Made by a program: the position numbers and the translations under genes
Notes under the pieces: generated by a model
The model's database searches: none
What the model was told of the DNA's origin: nothing
What the model saw: the letters and a program-made list of their open reading frames with translations, nothing else
Shown here: positions 24,784 through 32,962 of the stretch, one piece after another
Position numbering within the stretch: position 1 is the stretch's first letter
Layout of the letters: each line of letters opens with the position of its first letter
Source of the DNA: Ruminococcus sp.
GTDB lineage: Bacteria > Bacillota > Clostridia > Oscillospirales > Ruminococcaceae
Direction: 5' to 3'
NCBI GenBank assembly: GCA_017397925.1
Contig: JAFQHO010000002.1
Span: 1 to 64,000 of the forward strand
Length of the DNA: 64,000 nt

Positions 24784-27552
24784 TTATATTTCGATAGCAA
24801 CTGCACATCTCTTACAGAGTGTAGGATGATTGCAGTCTGTGCCGACTGTTGTGGAGTAGCACCAGCATCTCTCACACTTGCCGCCCTCTGCTGCCTCAAT
24901 AGCGAATACAGTTTCGCCCTCAGCCTTTTCAACAGCAATATCGGAAACAATAAGTACCTCTGTGAGCTGCTGTGCAAGCTCTGCATAGCGGTCATAATCA
25001 GCGTCAGCCTTTATAACAACCTTAGCTTCAAGGGATTTACCGATAGTCTTAGCGTTACGTGCTTCTTCAAGAGCCTTATTTGCAGCCTCACGAGCAGCGT
25101 AAATGAAGTTCCACTTTTCAACAAACTCATCGCTGTATGTGATGCCAGACTTTACAGGCATATCGTTGAGGAATACGCTCTGTGTATCGTCCTCGGAGCC
25201 ATGGGGCATAAACTGCCAGATTTCCTCAGCTGTAAAGGAGATAATGGGAGCCATAAGTCTTGTAAGCGCACTGAGTATGCGGTACATTACTGTCTGTGCT
25301 GCACGGCGAAGCTCAGAATTTTCCTTTTCGCAGTAAAGTCTGTCCTTAATGATGTCAAGGTAGAAGTTGGACATATCAACAACGCAGAAGTTGTGGATTG
25401 CGTGGAATGCGATATGGAAATCGTACTTCTCATAGCCGTCCTTTACTGTGTCAATGAGAGCGTCAAGCTTCATCATTGCCCACTTGTCAAGCTCTGTAAG
25501 CTTATCATAGGAAACACAGTCAGTATCAGGCTTGAAGCCCTCACCATTGCCAAGGTTTCCGAGAATGTATCTTGCAGTATTTCTGATTTTCTTATATGCA
25601 TCGGAAAGCTGTCCCAGAATTGTCTTGGACATTCTGATATCGCTGTGATAGTCGGAGGATGCAACCCAAAGACGGAGAATATCAGCACCGTACTGCTCTG
25701 TAACCTCAGAGGGGTCAATACCGTTTCCGAGGGATTTATGCATAACCTTGCCTTCACCGTCAACTACCCAGCCATGAGTACAAACTGCCTTGTAGGGAGC
25801 AGTACCCTTATATACAACAGATGTAAGAAGTGCAGACTGGAACCAGCCTCTGTACTGGTCAGCACCTTCAAGGTACAGATCAGCAGGCCAACTAAGGCTG
25901 TCGAAATCGTCCATAACAGCAGTATGTGATACGCCGCTGTCAAACCATACGTCCATAATGTCGTATTCCTTTGTGAATTCGCCGCAGCCGCAGTCACATT
26001 TTACAGATGCAGGAATAAACTCGCTTGCATCCTTAACCCACCAAGCGTCTGAGCCCTCAGCACGGAACAGGTCAGCAATAGCCTTGATTGTTTCGTCTGT
26101 GAAGATAGGCTTTCCGCAGTCCTTACAGTAGATAACAGGGATAGGCACACCCCATGTTCTCTGACGGCTGATACACCAGTCGCTTCTATCGCGTACCATT
26201 CCCTTGATACGCTCCTCGCCCCATTCGGGAATCCACTGTACTTCTTCAATAGCCTTGATAGCCTCATCCTTGAAGCCTGCTACTGAGCAGAACCACTGTT
26301 CTGTTGCACGGTAAATGATCGGATTATGACATCTCCAGCAGTGTGGATACTGGTGAACAATTTTCTGCGTAGCAAGCATAGCGTTAAGCTCAACAAGCTT
26401 TGCAGCAATAGCCTTGTTTGCGGTATCTGTATCCATACCCTCAAACTCGCCTGCCTCAGCAGTCTGCTTACCCTTGGCGTCAACGCATACAATAATGCCG
26501 ATATCATCGTACTTCTTGCATACCTCAAAGTCCTCTACACCGTAGCCGGGAGCTGTGTGAACGCAGCCTGTACCGCTTTCAAGTGTTACGTGGTCACCTA
26601 CGATGATAGGTGATAGACGGTCATAAAGAGGATGCTTTGTCTTAATACCCTCTAATTCTGCACCTGTAAAGATATGCTCTGTGGTATACTCTGTGATACC
26701 TGCAGTTTCCATAGTTGTCTTTACAAGCTCCTCTGCCATAACGTAGTATTCACCGTTGGCATTTACAAGAGTATAGTTATATTCAGGACCAAGACAAATA
26801 GCCAGGTTTCCGGGAATTGTCCAGGTTGTTGTTGTCCAGATAACAAAGTAAATCTTAGAAAGGTCAAGACCGAGATTTGTGAAAACACCCTTATCATCGG
26901 TAACGTTAAACTTTACATAGATTGAGTAGCAGGGGTCGTTGGAGTACTCAATTTCAGCCTCTGCAAGAGCGGTGTTACAATCGGGACACCAGTAAACAGG
27001 CTTTAATCCCTTGTACATATAGCCTTTTTTAGCCATAGCACCGAAAACTTCAACCTGTCTTGCCTCATACTCAGGACGGAGAGTGAGATAGGGGTACTCA
27101 TAATCGCCCAGTGTACCCATTCTCTTGAAGCCCTTCATCTGCTTTTCAACCTGAGCCATAGCATAGTCCTTGCAGTGTTTTCTCAGCTCTACAGGGGGAA
27201 TTGCACCGTTTTCAACACCGATTTCCTTCATAGCCTTTAACTCAATGGGAAGACCGTGAGTATCCCAGCCGGGAACGTAAGGTGCGCGGAATCCTGTCAT
27301 ATTCTTGTACTTTACAATAAAGTCCTTGAGCGACTTGTTGAGTGCGTGACCAAGGTGAATTTCACCGTTAGCGTAGGGAGGTCCGTCGTGAAGAATGAAA
27401 TCAGGCTTGCCTGCATTCTTTTCAATTATTTTGTAGTAGAGTCTTTCGTTCTCCCACTTTTCAAGGGTTTCAGGCTCTCTTTTAGGAAGATTTCCACGCA
27501 TTGGGAAATCTGTTTTCGGTAAATTAAGGGTAGCGTTATAATCCTGTGCCAT
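24784..27552 (-). CDS. ileS: Isoleucyl-tRNA synthetase
   Basis: A 922-residue class I aminoacyl-tRNA synthetase of the bacterial type. It shows the HIGH-type motif in GEIHLGHALNKSLKD, the editing domain (~190-390, with TTTWTIPGNLA), the KMSKS-type motif as KVMHKSLGNGIDP, the anticodon-binding helices, and a C-terminal zinc finger CERCWCYSTTVGTDC...CKRC. I use the ATG at 27552 because the protein then begins MAQDYNATLNLPKTDFPMR, like homologues; a GTG five codons upstream is possible. No T-box fits in the 62-bp gap to divIVA. A stem lies between AAAGGAG and the start (27562-27583). Confidence 0.94.
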   Translation of the reverse strand: MAQDYNATLNLPKTDFPMRGNLPKREPETLEKWENERLYYKIIEKNAGKPDFILHDGPPYANGEIHLGHALNKSLKDFIVKYKNMTGFRAPYVPGWDTHGLPIELKAMKEIGVENGAIPPVELRKHCKDYAMAQVEKQMKGFKRMGTLGDYEYPYLTLRPEYEARQVEVFGAMAKKGYMYKGLKPVYWCPDCNTALAEAEIEYSNDPCYSIYVKFNVTDDKGVFTNLGLDLSKIYFVIWTTTTWTIPGNLAICLGPEYNYTLVNANGEYYVMAEELVKTTMETAGITEYTTEHIFTGAELEGIKTKHPLYDRLSPIIVGDHVTLESGTGCVHTAPGYGVEDFEVCKKYDDIGIIVCVDAKGKQTAEAGEFEGMDTDTANKAIAAKLVELNAMLATQKIVHQYPHCWRCHNPIIYRATEQWFCSVAGFKDEAIKAIEEVQWIPEWGEERIKGMVRDRSDWCISRQRTWGVPIPVIYCKDCGKPIFTDETIKAIADLFRAEGSDAWWVKDASEFIPASVKCDCGCGEFTKEYDIMDVWFDSGVSHTAVMDDFDSLSWPADLYLEGADQYRGWFQSALLTSVVYKGTAPYKAVCTHGWVVDGEGKVMHKSLGNGIDPSEVTEQYGADILRLWVASSDYHSDIRMSKTILGQLSDAYKKIRNTARYILGNLGNGEGFKPDTDCVSYDKLTELDKWAMMKLDALIDTVKDGYEKYDFHIAFHAIHNFCVVDMSNFYLDIIKDRLYCEKENSELRRAAQTVMYRILSALTRLMAPIISFTAEEIWQFMPHGSEDDTQSVFLNDMPVKSGITYSDEFVEKWNFIYAAREAANKALEEARNAKTIGKSLEAKVVIKADADYDRYAELAQQLTEVLIVSDIAVEKAEGETVFAIEAAEGGKCERCWCYSTTVGTDCNHPTLCKRCAVAIEI

Positions 27553-27561
27553 TGTATCACC

Positions 27562-27590
27562 AATCACCGTATCAGCGGTGATTCTCCTTT
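27562..27590 (-). promoter_or_regulatory. Hairpin between the ileS ribosome-binding site and start
   Basis: On the minus strand AAAGGAG (27584-27590) is followed directly by AATCACCG, a six-base loop and CGGTGATT, an eight-pair stem, and only then by GGTGATACA and the ATG. Folding of the stem would bring the distant AAAGGAG close to the start codon. Confidence 0.5.
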
Positions 27591-27614
27591 CGGTTAAAAA
27601 TTACTGGGATAAAA

Positions 27615-28163
27615 TTATTCCTCAGTTTCAGCAGCAACAGCAGCTGCAATTTCCTCAGCTGTTTCAGCCTCAAAATCCTCATCAAATGCATCGGGCATTG
27701 TGGAAATCATTTCAAGGTGTGACTTATACATATCGAAAAGGCTCTTTTTGAATTCAGCAACCTGACGGCGTGCTTCTGTAAGGCTGTCCTTTTCCTTTGC
27801 GATTTCAATTCTGTTTCTCTCCATAGCCTCAGCGTGCTGACGTACAGCCTCGTCTTCAAGCTCAGCAGCCTTAGCCTGTGCAGCAGCGAGAATTTCCTCA
27901 GCCTTTGCGTTAGCCTCGTTGATAACAAGGTGTCCCTGCTTCTGTGCGCCGAGAAGTGCGTCCTTGAGAGCTTCCTCGTCCTTCATATACTCTCTTACCT
28001 TGTCAGCAAGAATCTGAATCTTGTTGTTAGCTTCCTGACGCTCACGCTCCATCTCGTCAAGCTCAGCTTCAAGCTGAGAGAAAAATTCGTCAATTTCCTC
28101 CTGCTTATAGCCGAAAGCAGCTTTTTCAAATCGTTTATTTCTTACATCTTTTGAAGTAATCAT
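27615..28163 (-). CDS. divIVA: DivIVA-domain cell-division protein
   Basis: A 182-residue coiled-coil protein. The N-terminal DivIVA membrane-binding motif is present (TSKDVRNKRFEKAAFGYKQ ending EEIDEFFSQLE), followed by a long coiled coil (~30-145) and an acidic, Ala/Glu-rich tail. DivIVA proteins gather at curved membrane at poles and septa and recruit division or wall-growth proteins. I start at ATG 28163, six bases after AGAGGTG; an ATG three codons upstream lies too close to that site. It lies 11 bp after ylmH and before ileS, the conserved Firmicute order. Confidence 0.93.
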   Translation of the reverse strand: MITSKDVRNKRFEKAAFGYKQEEIDEFFSQLEAELDEMERERQEANNKIQILADKVREYMKDEEALKDALLGAQKQGHLVINEANAKAEEILAAAQAKAAELEDEAVRQHAEAMERNRIEIAKEKDSLTEARRQVAEFKKSLFDMYKSHLEMISTMPDAFDEDFEAETAEEIAAAVAAETEE

Positions 28164-28174
28164 ATCATTCACCT

Positions 28175-28939
28175 CTAAATATATTTTTTCATAATTATGT
28201 GTATACGGCCTTTTTTTGATACGCCGTTTATACCCGAGAGAACAAATCTTCCGCTGCCTCTTATGGAGAGGATATCTCCCTCTTTCAGCTCATAGGAAAG
28301 AGAAGTGACAGGAAGATGATTTACCTCCGCCTTTTCACAGCGGATAAGTGAAGCTGCTTTTTCGCGGCTTATGCCTGCCGCCGCAGCCGTTACACAGTCA
28401 AGCCGCAGGGATGCCACTGTACAGCCTATTTCCCTGAACTGCTGAGTTTCTTCAAGAGTAAGCTCAAAAGGACGGCTATCCGTTATTTTAACGCCTATCC
28501 TGCCTATTCTTGAAATGCTGGCGGTAATATCCCTTGCAGCTGTTTCCGTAACTGCTGCCTGGGCAAGACCATCCTTTATAACAATATCGCCAATGGTATC
28601 GCGCTTTAAACCAAGAGCCATAAAAGAGCCTAAAAAGCTTCTGTGGTCGGGCTTGTCCTCGCTGCGGAAAGTAAAGGTAAGGCATACTATGGGCAATTCC
28701 TCACTTAGATAATCAGCAGAATACTCGTGATAAAGCGCAAGTATTCTTCGCCTTGCATCAGAAAATCCGCCGTAGAAGCCATATTTCAGCTCCCCTGCAT
28801 TTTTCCTGCACCACATTTCAGCCTCTGCACATTCCCTTTCATCAAGAAAACGAGAAAAGATGCTGCAGCCATCCCTTTCGCATCTGCGGAGCATATCCGC
28901 AAGTCTTGGAGCAAAAAGCGTATCCGACGAATTATTCAT
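28175..28939 (-). CDS. ylmH: YlmH-family S4-domain RNA-binding protein
   Basis: A 254-residue protein between sepF and divIVA, as in Bacillus and streptococci. The N-terminal two thirds form the YlmH-specific domain (FSRFLDERECAEAEMW, FYGGFSDARRRILALY, GDIVIKDGLAQAAVTE). The C-terminal S4 domain (~180-245) has RLDCVTAAAAGISREKAASLI and KEGDILSIRGSGRF. YlmH has been tied to division and to ribosome rescue in Firmicutes; I infer the same general class of role. Its start overlaps the sepF stop by one base (TGATG). Confidence 0.9.
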   Translation of the reverse strand: MNNSSDTLFAPRLADMLRRCERDGCSIFSRFLDERECAEAEMWCRKNAGELKYGFYGGFSDARRRILALYHEYSADYLSEELPIVCLTFTFRSEDKPDHRSFLGSFMALGLKRDTIGDIVIKDGLAQAAVTETAARDITASISRIGRIGVKITDSRPFELTLEETQQFREIGCTVASLRLDCVTAAAAGISREKAASLIRCEKAEVNHLPVTSLSYELKEGDILSIRGSGRFVLSGINGVSKKGRIHIIMKKYI

Positions 28940-29472
28940 CAGATAAATACGCCGTTGTTTTCAAGCTCTCCAACTAAATCCTCACCGATAAAGCCTACGT
29001 TGTAGGGAGTGATGATGTATGTGAGATTTGCAACGGGCTTAAGGCTTCCGCCGTTTGCATATGCAACACCGCCAAGGAAGTCAATAATTCTTCTCTTGTT
29101 GTCAGGTGATGCTGTTTCAAGATTGAGAACAACTGTTTTCTTTGCAATAAGGTGGTCAGCAATCTGCTTTGCATCCGTAAAAGCGGAGGGCTTTACAAGA
29201 ACAACCTGAAGCTGTGCTGTAGCCTGAATATTTACCACCTTGTTTCTTCTGTTGATTTCAGCCATAGCCTCCTCGCGCTCCTGAGCTGTTGTGCCATAGG
29301 ATGAGGAAGAAGATGATGATGAAGATGAAGAAGAATAGGAAGAAGCAGAGGATGATGAGCTTCTTGAAGGTCTTTCCTGACGGGGCTCCTCATCGTATGC
29401 TGCGCTTTCGTTGAGCTCTTCCTCTTCGTCAGAATTAAAGAAGAAATCCTTTGCAAAATCGAATAATTTCAT
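28939..29472 (-). CDS. sepF: Cell-division protein SepF
   Basis: A 177-residue FtsZ-binding protein that lines up the division ring at the membrane. The N-terminal amphipathic anchor is MKLFDFAKDFFFNSDEEEE; a very long serine-rich linker follows (residues ~36-65, nearly all Ser with a few Ala and Tyr), and then the SepF core (~90-170: VVLVKPSAFTDAKQIADHL, VVLNLETASPDNKRRIIDF, GVAYANGGSL). The start is ATG 29472 after GGAG; an in-frame ATG seven codons upstream lacks a site. The linker is encoded by a degenerate trinucleotide run at 29300-29370. Confidence 0.93.
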   Translation of the reverse strand: MKLFDFAKDFFFNSDEEEELNESAAYDEEPRQERPSRSSSSSASSYSSSSSSSSSSSSYGTTAQEREEAMAEINRRNKVVNIQATAQLQVVLVKPSAFTDAKQIADHLIAKKTVVLNLETASPDNKRRIIDFLGGVAYANGGSLKPVANLTYIITPYNVGFIGEDLVGELENNGVFI

Positions 29473-29564
29473 AATATACTCCATTCTCCGCATTTACCTG
29501 TTTTCGGTTTTCGGGGAATAATGCGGAAAATCCCTTAATAGCCTATTTTACGTATAATACGCTG

Positions 29565-30278
29565 TTATCTGTACACTCTGCTGCCGAAAATACCCGTACC
29601 TACTCTTACAATAGTCGAGCCGTATTTCACTGCAGTGACATAGTCATGTGTCATACCCATTGAAAGAGTTTCCATAGAAACACCCTCAATATTTCTGTCC
29701 TTTATCTTATTAAACAGCTCTGACATTCTTCCGAAGTAAACATCGCTGTCAACAGGGGGAGGTATAGTCATAAGCCCTTTCACTCTTATCCCCTCCATAG
29801 GGGCAAGCTGTTCGATAAAGCTTACTGCATCGGCAGGGGGAATTCCTCCCTTGCTGTCCTCTCCGCCGATATTCACCTCACAAAGCACATCCATAACCTT
29901 ATTATGGGCATTTGCAAGGCGATTTATTTCCTGTGCCAGCTTTAAACTGTCAACAGATTGTATCATATCAATATCATCAATGATATACTTGACTTTATTT
30001 GTCTGGAGTCCGCCGATAAAATGCACCTGAGGCAATATTCCGCTATGCTCCTTTAAATCGTAGCTTTCCCGCTTCCCGAGATATTCCTGCACTCTGTTTT
30101 CACCCAAGAGATATATCCCCTCTCCGAAAACCCAGTTGACAACCTCCGGGGGAACTGTTTTTGTAACAGCCATAAGCTCTGTTTTTCCGGCATTACCGTA
30201 TTTTTCGCAGGCTTCGGCTATATTTTCTCGGATTACTCTTATATTCTCCCTTACAATTTCAGGGCTGTAATTATCCAT
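29565..30278 (-). CDS. YggS-family pyridoxal phosphate homeostasis protein
   Basis: A ~237-residue single-domain alanine racemase-like protein that binds pyridoxal phosphate without known enzymatic activity and helps control its supply. Visible: the cofactor lysine in ELMAVTKTVPPEVV, FGENRVQEYLGK as LLGENRVQEYLGK, HFIGGLQTNKVKYI, LCEVNIGGEDSKGG, GLMTIPPP, and the ending LSMGMTHDYVTAVKYGSTIVR (split motif). It equals Bacillus ylmE, next to sepF. The start is uncertain: ATG 30278 has AGAGG at 12 bases, while ATG 30287 is closer. It overlaps the upstream adaptor gene by a few bases. Confidence 0.92.
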   Translation of the reverse strand: MDNYSPEIVRENIRVIRENIAEACEKYGNAGKTELMAVTKTVPPEVVNWVFGEGIYLLGENRVQEYLGKRESYDLKEHSGILPQVHFIGGLQTNKVKYIIDDIDMIQSVDSLKLAQEINRLANAHNKVMDVLCEVNIGGEDSKGGIPPADAVSFIEQLAPMEGIRVKGLMTIPPPVDSDVYFGRMSELFNKIKDRNIEGVSMETLSMGMTHDYVTAVKYGSTIVRVGTGIFGSRVYR

Positions 30279-31557
30279 TAAACTCATCACCCTCTGTTTC
30301 TGTCAGAATATCGTCATACAGCGCAAGATATGAGGAGTCGCTTTCGTGAATCTTTGAAAGGACGTAATTGCTTCCCTCATAGATAACATCAAGCTTCTTG
30401 AATAATATCTGTTCGCCTTTCATAATGTAAACACCCTTGGTATTGACAATGGAAGTGCTTGTAACCTCGCCGTTTTCATCTCTGACCTCATACTCCACAT
30501 CGTCAAAGCGTATAGCTTCACGGGGGACTTTAAGTCCGCTGTAGCTGCCCTTGATAAGCTCGCATCTCTCGACGCGGTGGGCAACGGAATTTTCGTTGAA
30601 GTGGCTGCATTCCAGTATTATAACACTTTCGGAAGCGTCGCCCTCATCGCGGATATCCTTTATTACAGCCTCATACAGCTCCTCTGAGGAGTCAAAACGC
30701 ACGTCAATGGTATCGCCTATGGCATACAGCTTTCTGCTGTTGTCGATTACACCTGCAAGATACCAGTTATAACCTCTTATCATTTTTCCCACAATGGCGG
30801 CTTCGTCGCTTTTTCTATCTGTAACGCTGTTTATCTGCTCAACAGTGAGCCTGTCCATCTTATCGGGAGTAAACTCCGACTCATAGCCGTCACAGTAGCT
30901 TACAAAATACGCTGATTCATTTGACTTAACCCTTTCCGTGGGAGCGGCAGTAGCTGCTTTAAGCTCCGCAAGACGGGCATTGAGGTCGATAATCTGCTGG
31001 TCAAAGCCTGTTACCTGCTGGGTTATAATCTGGTATGTACTCATTCCCACAAGGAGATTTTCAAGCTCGCTCTGCAATGTGGCGTAATCCTTCATATCTC
31101 TGCTGTAAATCAAGGCACGGTAGCTTTCGCTGATGTTATCGGAAAGGCTTGCCGGCTGTGCAGATTCAAGAGTACCCGGGTTCTGTATTCTTTCAAGAAT
31201 AGCAAGCTCACGTTCAAGCTGAGCTATTTCACGGTTGCGGGCTATCTGTTCATCATTGGGGTAGACATCGGCAATAACAGTATCCTTGCCGACCTTGCCG
31301 CCATCGGCGACCTTATAGCTCAACACACCCTTTCCGCTGTATGTCACGGGAACTTCCTCGCGTATGAATACGCCCTGGATTTCCTCAGCAAAAACAGCGT
31401 CTGAGAGAAGTGCTGTTTCCGTAGCAACTCCCTTATTCCTGAAATTATACACAATACTTATAAACACAATAAGCAGGAGAACAAGTACAAGATTTCTGAG
31501 GGATTTGACGATAAATCCACCAACTGTACGTCCTTCTCCCGATTTGTTTGACTGCAT
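30271..31557 (-). CDS. HlyD-like membrane-anchored adaptor protein
   Basis: A 428-residue protein with a short basic N-terminus, one membrane segment (~21-40, NLVLVLLLIVFISIVYN), a split biotinyl-lipoyl-like domain (ITSGKGVLSYKV-type YSGKGVLSYKVADGGKVGKDTVIADVYP region at ~75-105), a coiled-coil hairpin (~115-205), and C-terminal beta domains (~255-420). This is the layout of membrane-fusion proteins, but no transporter or outer partner is encoded nearby. It lies between hfq and yggS in the division cluster, overlapping yggS, which suggests a role in the envelope or division. Start ATG after GGTGAT. No direct functional evidence. Confidence 0.75.
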   Translation of the reverse strand: MQSNKSGEGRTVGGFIVKSLRNLVLVLLLIVFISIVYNFRNKGVATETALLSDAVFAEEIQGVFIREEVPVTYSGKGVLSYKVADGGKVGKDTVIADVYPNDEQIARNREIAQLERELAILERIQNPGTLESAQPASLSDNISESYRALIYSRDMKDYATLQSELENLLVGMSTYQIITQQVTGFDQQIIDLNARLAELKAATAAPTERVKSNESAYFVSYCDGYESEFTPDKMDRLTVEQINSVTDRKSDEAAIVGKMIRGYNWYLAGVIDNSRKLYAIGDTIDVRFDSSEELYEAVIKDIRDEGDASESVIILECSHFNENSVAHRVERCELIKGSYSGLKVPREAIRFDDVEYEVRDENGEVTSTSIVNTKGVYIMKGEQILFKKLDVIYEGSNYVLSKIHESDSSYLALYDDILTETEGDEFNG

Positions 31558-31568
31558 TATATCACCGC

Positions 31569-31808
31569 TTATTCAGCCTTTTCAGCTGTATCAAGAATAG
31601 AAACGGATTTAGAGGGGATAATTGTTGAAATTGCGTGCTTGTACACAAGCTGCTGCTTGCCGTCGCAATCGAAAATAGCAACATAGTTATCGAAGCCTCT
31701 TACAAGTCCCTTGAACTGAAATCCGTTTGTAAGGATTATTGTAACAGATATTTTTCCCTTACGGCACTGGTTAAGGAAAACGTCCTGTAAATTAATTGCT
31801 TTGTTCAT
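31569..31808 (-). CDS. hfq: RNA chaperone Hfq
   Basis: A 79-residue Sm-like protein of normal length. The Sm1 region ([20 protein letters not shown] then [19 protein letters not shown], split here) and the Sm2 motif YKHAISTI are both clear. Hfq hexamers bind U-rich and A-rich RNA and help small RNAs pair with targets. It lies downstream of miaA, the same order as in Bacillus (miaA-ymaH) and in Gram-negatives. Its presence makes the candidate small RNA at 47441-47499 easier to credit. Confidence 0.96.
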   Translation of the reverse strand: MNKAINLQDVFLNQCRKGKISVTIILTNGFQFKGLVRGFDNYVAIFDCDGKQQLVYKHAISTIIPSKSVSILDTAEKAE

Positions 31809-31948
31809 TTTACATTCTCCATTCTTTTTCTTATTTCATTCCGCTATATTACGCTATTTCAGCGGCAGAATGTTTTTTCCTTGTTCTACATCGCGTCCTC
31901 ATTTACCTATAGTTCACCCATAGATAAAAGTACACACAATACATTATA

Positions 31949-32896
31949 TCACATTATTCCGTATTTTGCTATAGCTTTTTGAGATTTTTCAAAAATTTCA
32001 CATTTTTTACTAAAATCCCCTATTACTACCCACTCAATACTGTCATTTCTTCTAAACCAGGTGAGCTGTCTTTTGGCATAGCGCCGTGTTTCCTGCTTTA
32101 TTTTATCTATACACTCAGGCAGTGACATCTCATTTTCAAAATATGGTATAAGCTCCTTGTAGCCTATGGCATTGGCAGCTGTTTTCATAGGCGCTGACTG
32201 CCACAGCTGACGCGCTTCCTCTATAAGACCCATTTCCACCATAATATCAACACGCTGATTAATTCTGTCATAGAGTACGCTGCGGTCAGCGGCATTAAGC
32301 CCGATAATCACTGAATCATAGGGGCTTTCCACAAGTCGGCTTTCCGTTTTAAGGTCGCTGAATTTCCGCCCCGTAACGTGTATGACCTCCAGCGCGCGTA
32401 TAACGCGTACAAGGTTGTTCATATGTATCAGCTCTGCCGCTTCGGGATCAGCCTTTACAAGCCTTTCATAAAGCGCTTCATTGCCATTTTCGGCAGCGTA
32501 GTCATAAAGGCTTTTGCGGTATTCCTCATCGCTTTTCATTTCAGAAAAATTGACATTATTCAGCAGTGAGTCAATATAAAGTCCTGTACCGCCCACAATA
32601 ATGGGCAGCCTTCCCCTGCTGAGGATATCGTCTATCTTTTCGCGGGCAAGTCGGACGTAATCAGCGGCGCTGAATGTAACATCACGGTCGAGAAAATCCA
32701 TAAGGTGGTGTGGAACTCCCTTTTTTTCTTCCTCTGACGGCTTTGCAGAGGCGATATCCATACCCTTATAAATCTGCATAGAATCGGCGGAAACTATCTC
32801 TCCACCGTATTTCAGGGCAAGCTCCACACCAAGCCAGGTTTTGCCGCTTGCCGTAGGGCCGCATACCGCAAGCACCTTTGGTTTATTTTCGGTCAT
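31949..32896 (-). CDS. miaA: tRNA dimethylallyltransferase
   Basis: A 315-residue enzyme adding dimethylallyl to N6 of A37 in tRNAs that read U-starting codons. Visible: P-loop AVCGPTASGKTWLGVEL, VSADSMQIYKGMDI, PHHLMDFLDRD, IIVGGTGLYIDSLL, LVRVIRALEV, and the C-terminal QETRRYAKRQLTWFRR. Its product is the substrate of MiaB, encoded at 39213. Start ATG after AAAGGAGGG. It follows mutL, with an 62-bp gap holding a TTAGC-type repeat. Confidence 0.95.
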   Translation of the reverse strand: MTENKPKVLAVCGPTASGKTWLGVELALKYGGEIVSADSMQIYKGMDIASAKPSEEEKKGVPHHLMDFLDRDVTFSAADYVRLAREKIDDILSRGRLPIIVGGTGLYIDSLLNNVNFSEMKSDEEYRKSLYDYAAENGNEALYERLVKADPEAAELIHMNNLVRVIRALEVIHVTGRKFSDLKTESRLVESPYDSVIIGLNAADRSVLYDRINQRVDIMVEMGLIEEARQLWQSAPMKTAANAIGYKELIPYFENEMSLPECIDKIKQETRRYAKRQLTWFRRNDSIEWVVIGDFSKKCEIFEKSQKAIAKYGIM

Positions 32897-32911
32897 AATA
32901 TCCCTCCTTTT

Positions 32912-32962
32912 TTAATATGAGCCTTTAGCTGTCAGCTATTAGCTAACGGCTAAAAGCTTTAA
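32912..32962. repeat. TTAGC-type interspersed repeat
   Basis: Between miaA and mutL the sequence runs gcctttagctgtcagctat, tagctaacggctaaaagct, forming overlapping direct and inverted TTAGC units. Confidence 0.55.

Noticed and set aside
24826..25929. 367-codon open frame antisense to ileS
   Set aside because: The frame is a by-product of ileS codon use; it has an unlikely Cys/Leu/Ser-rich composition and no start signals.
27553..27614. T-box riboswitch upstream of ileS
   Set aside because: The gap to divIVA is only 62 bp and lacks the T-box sequence; only a short stem is present.
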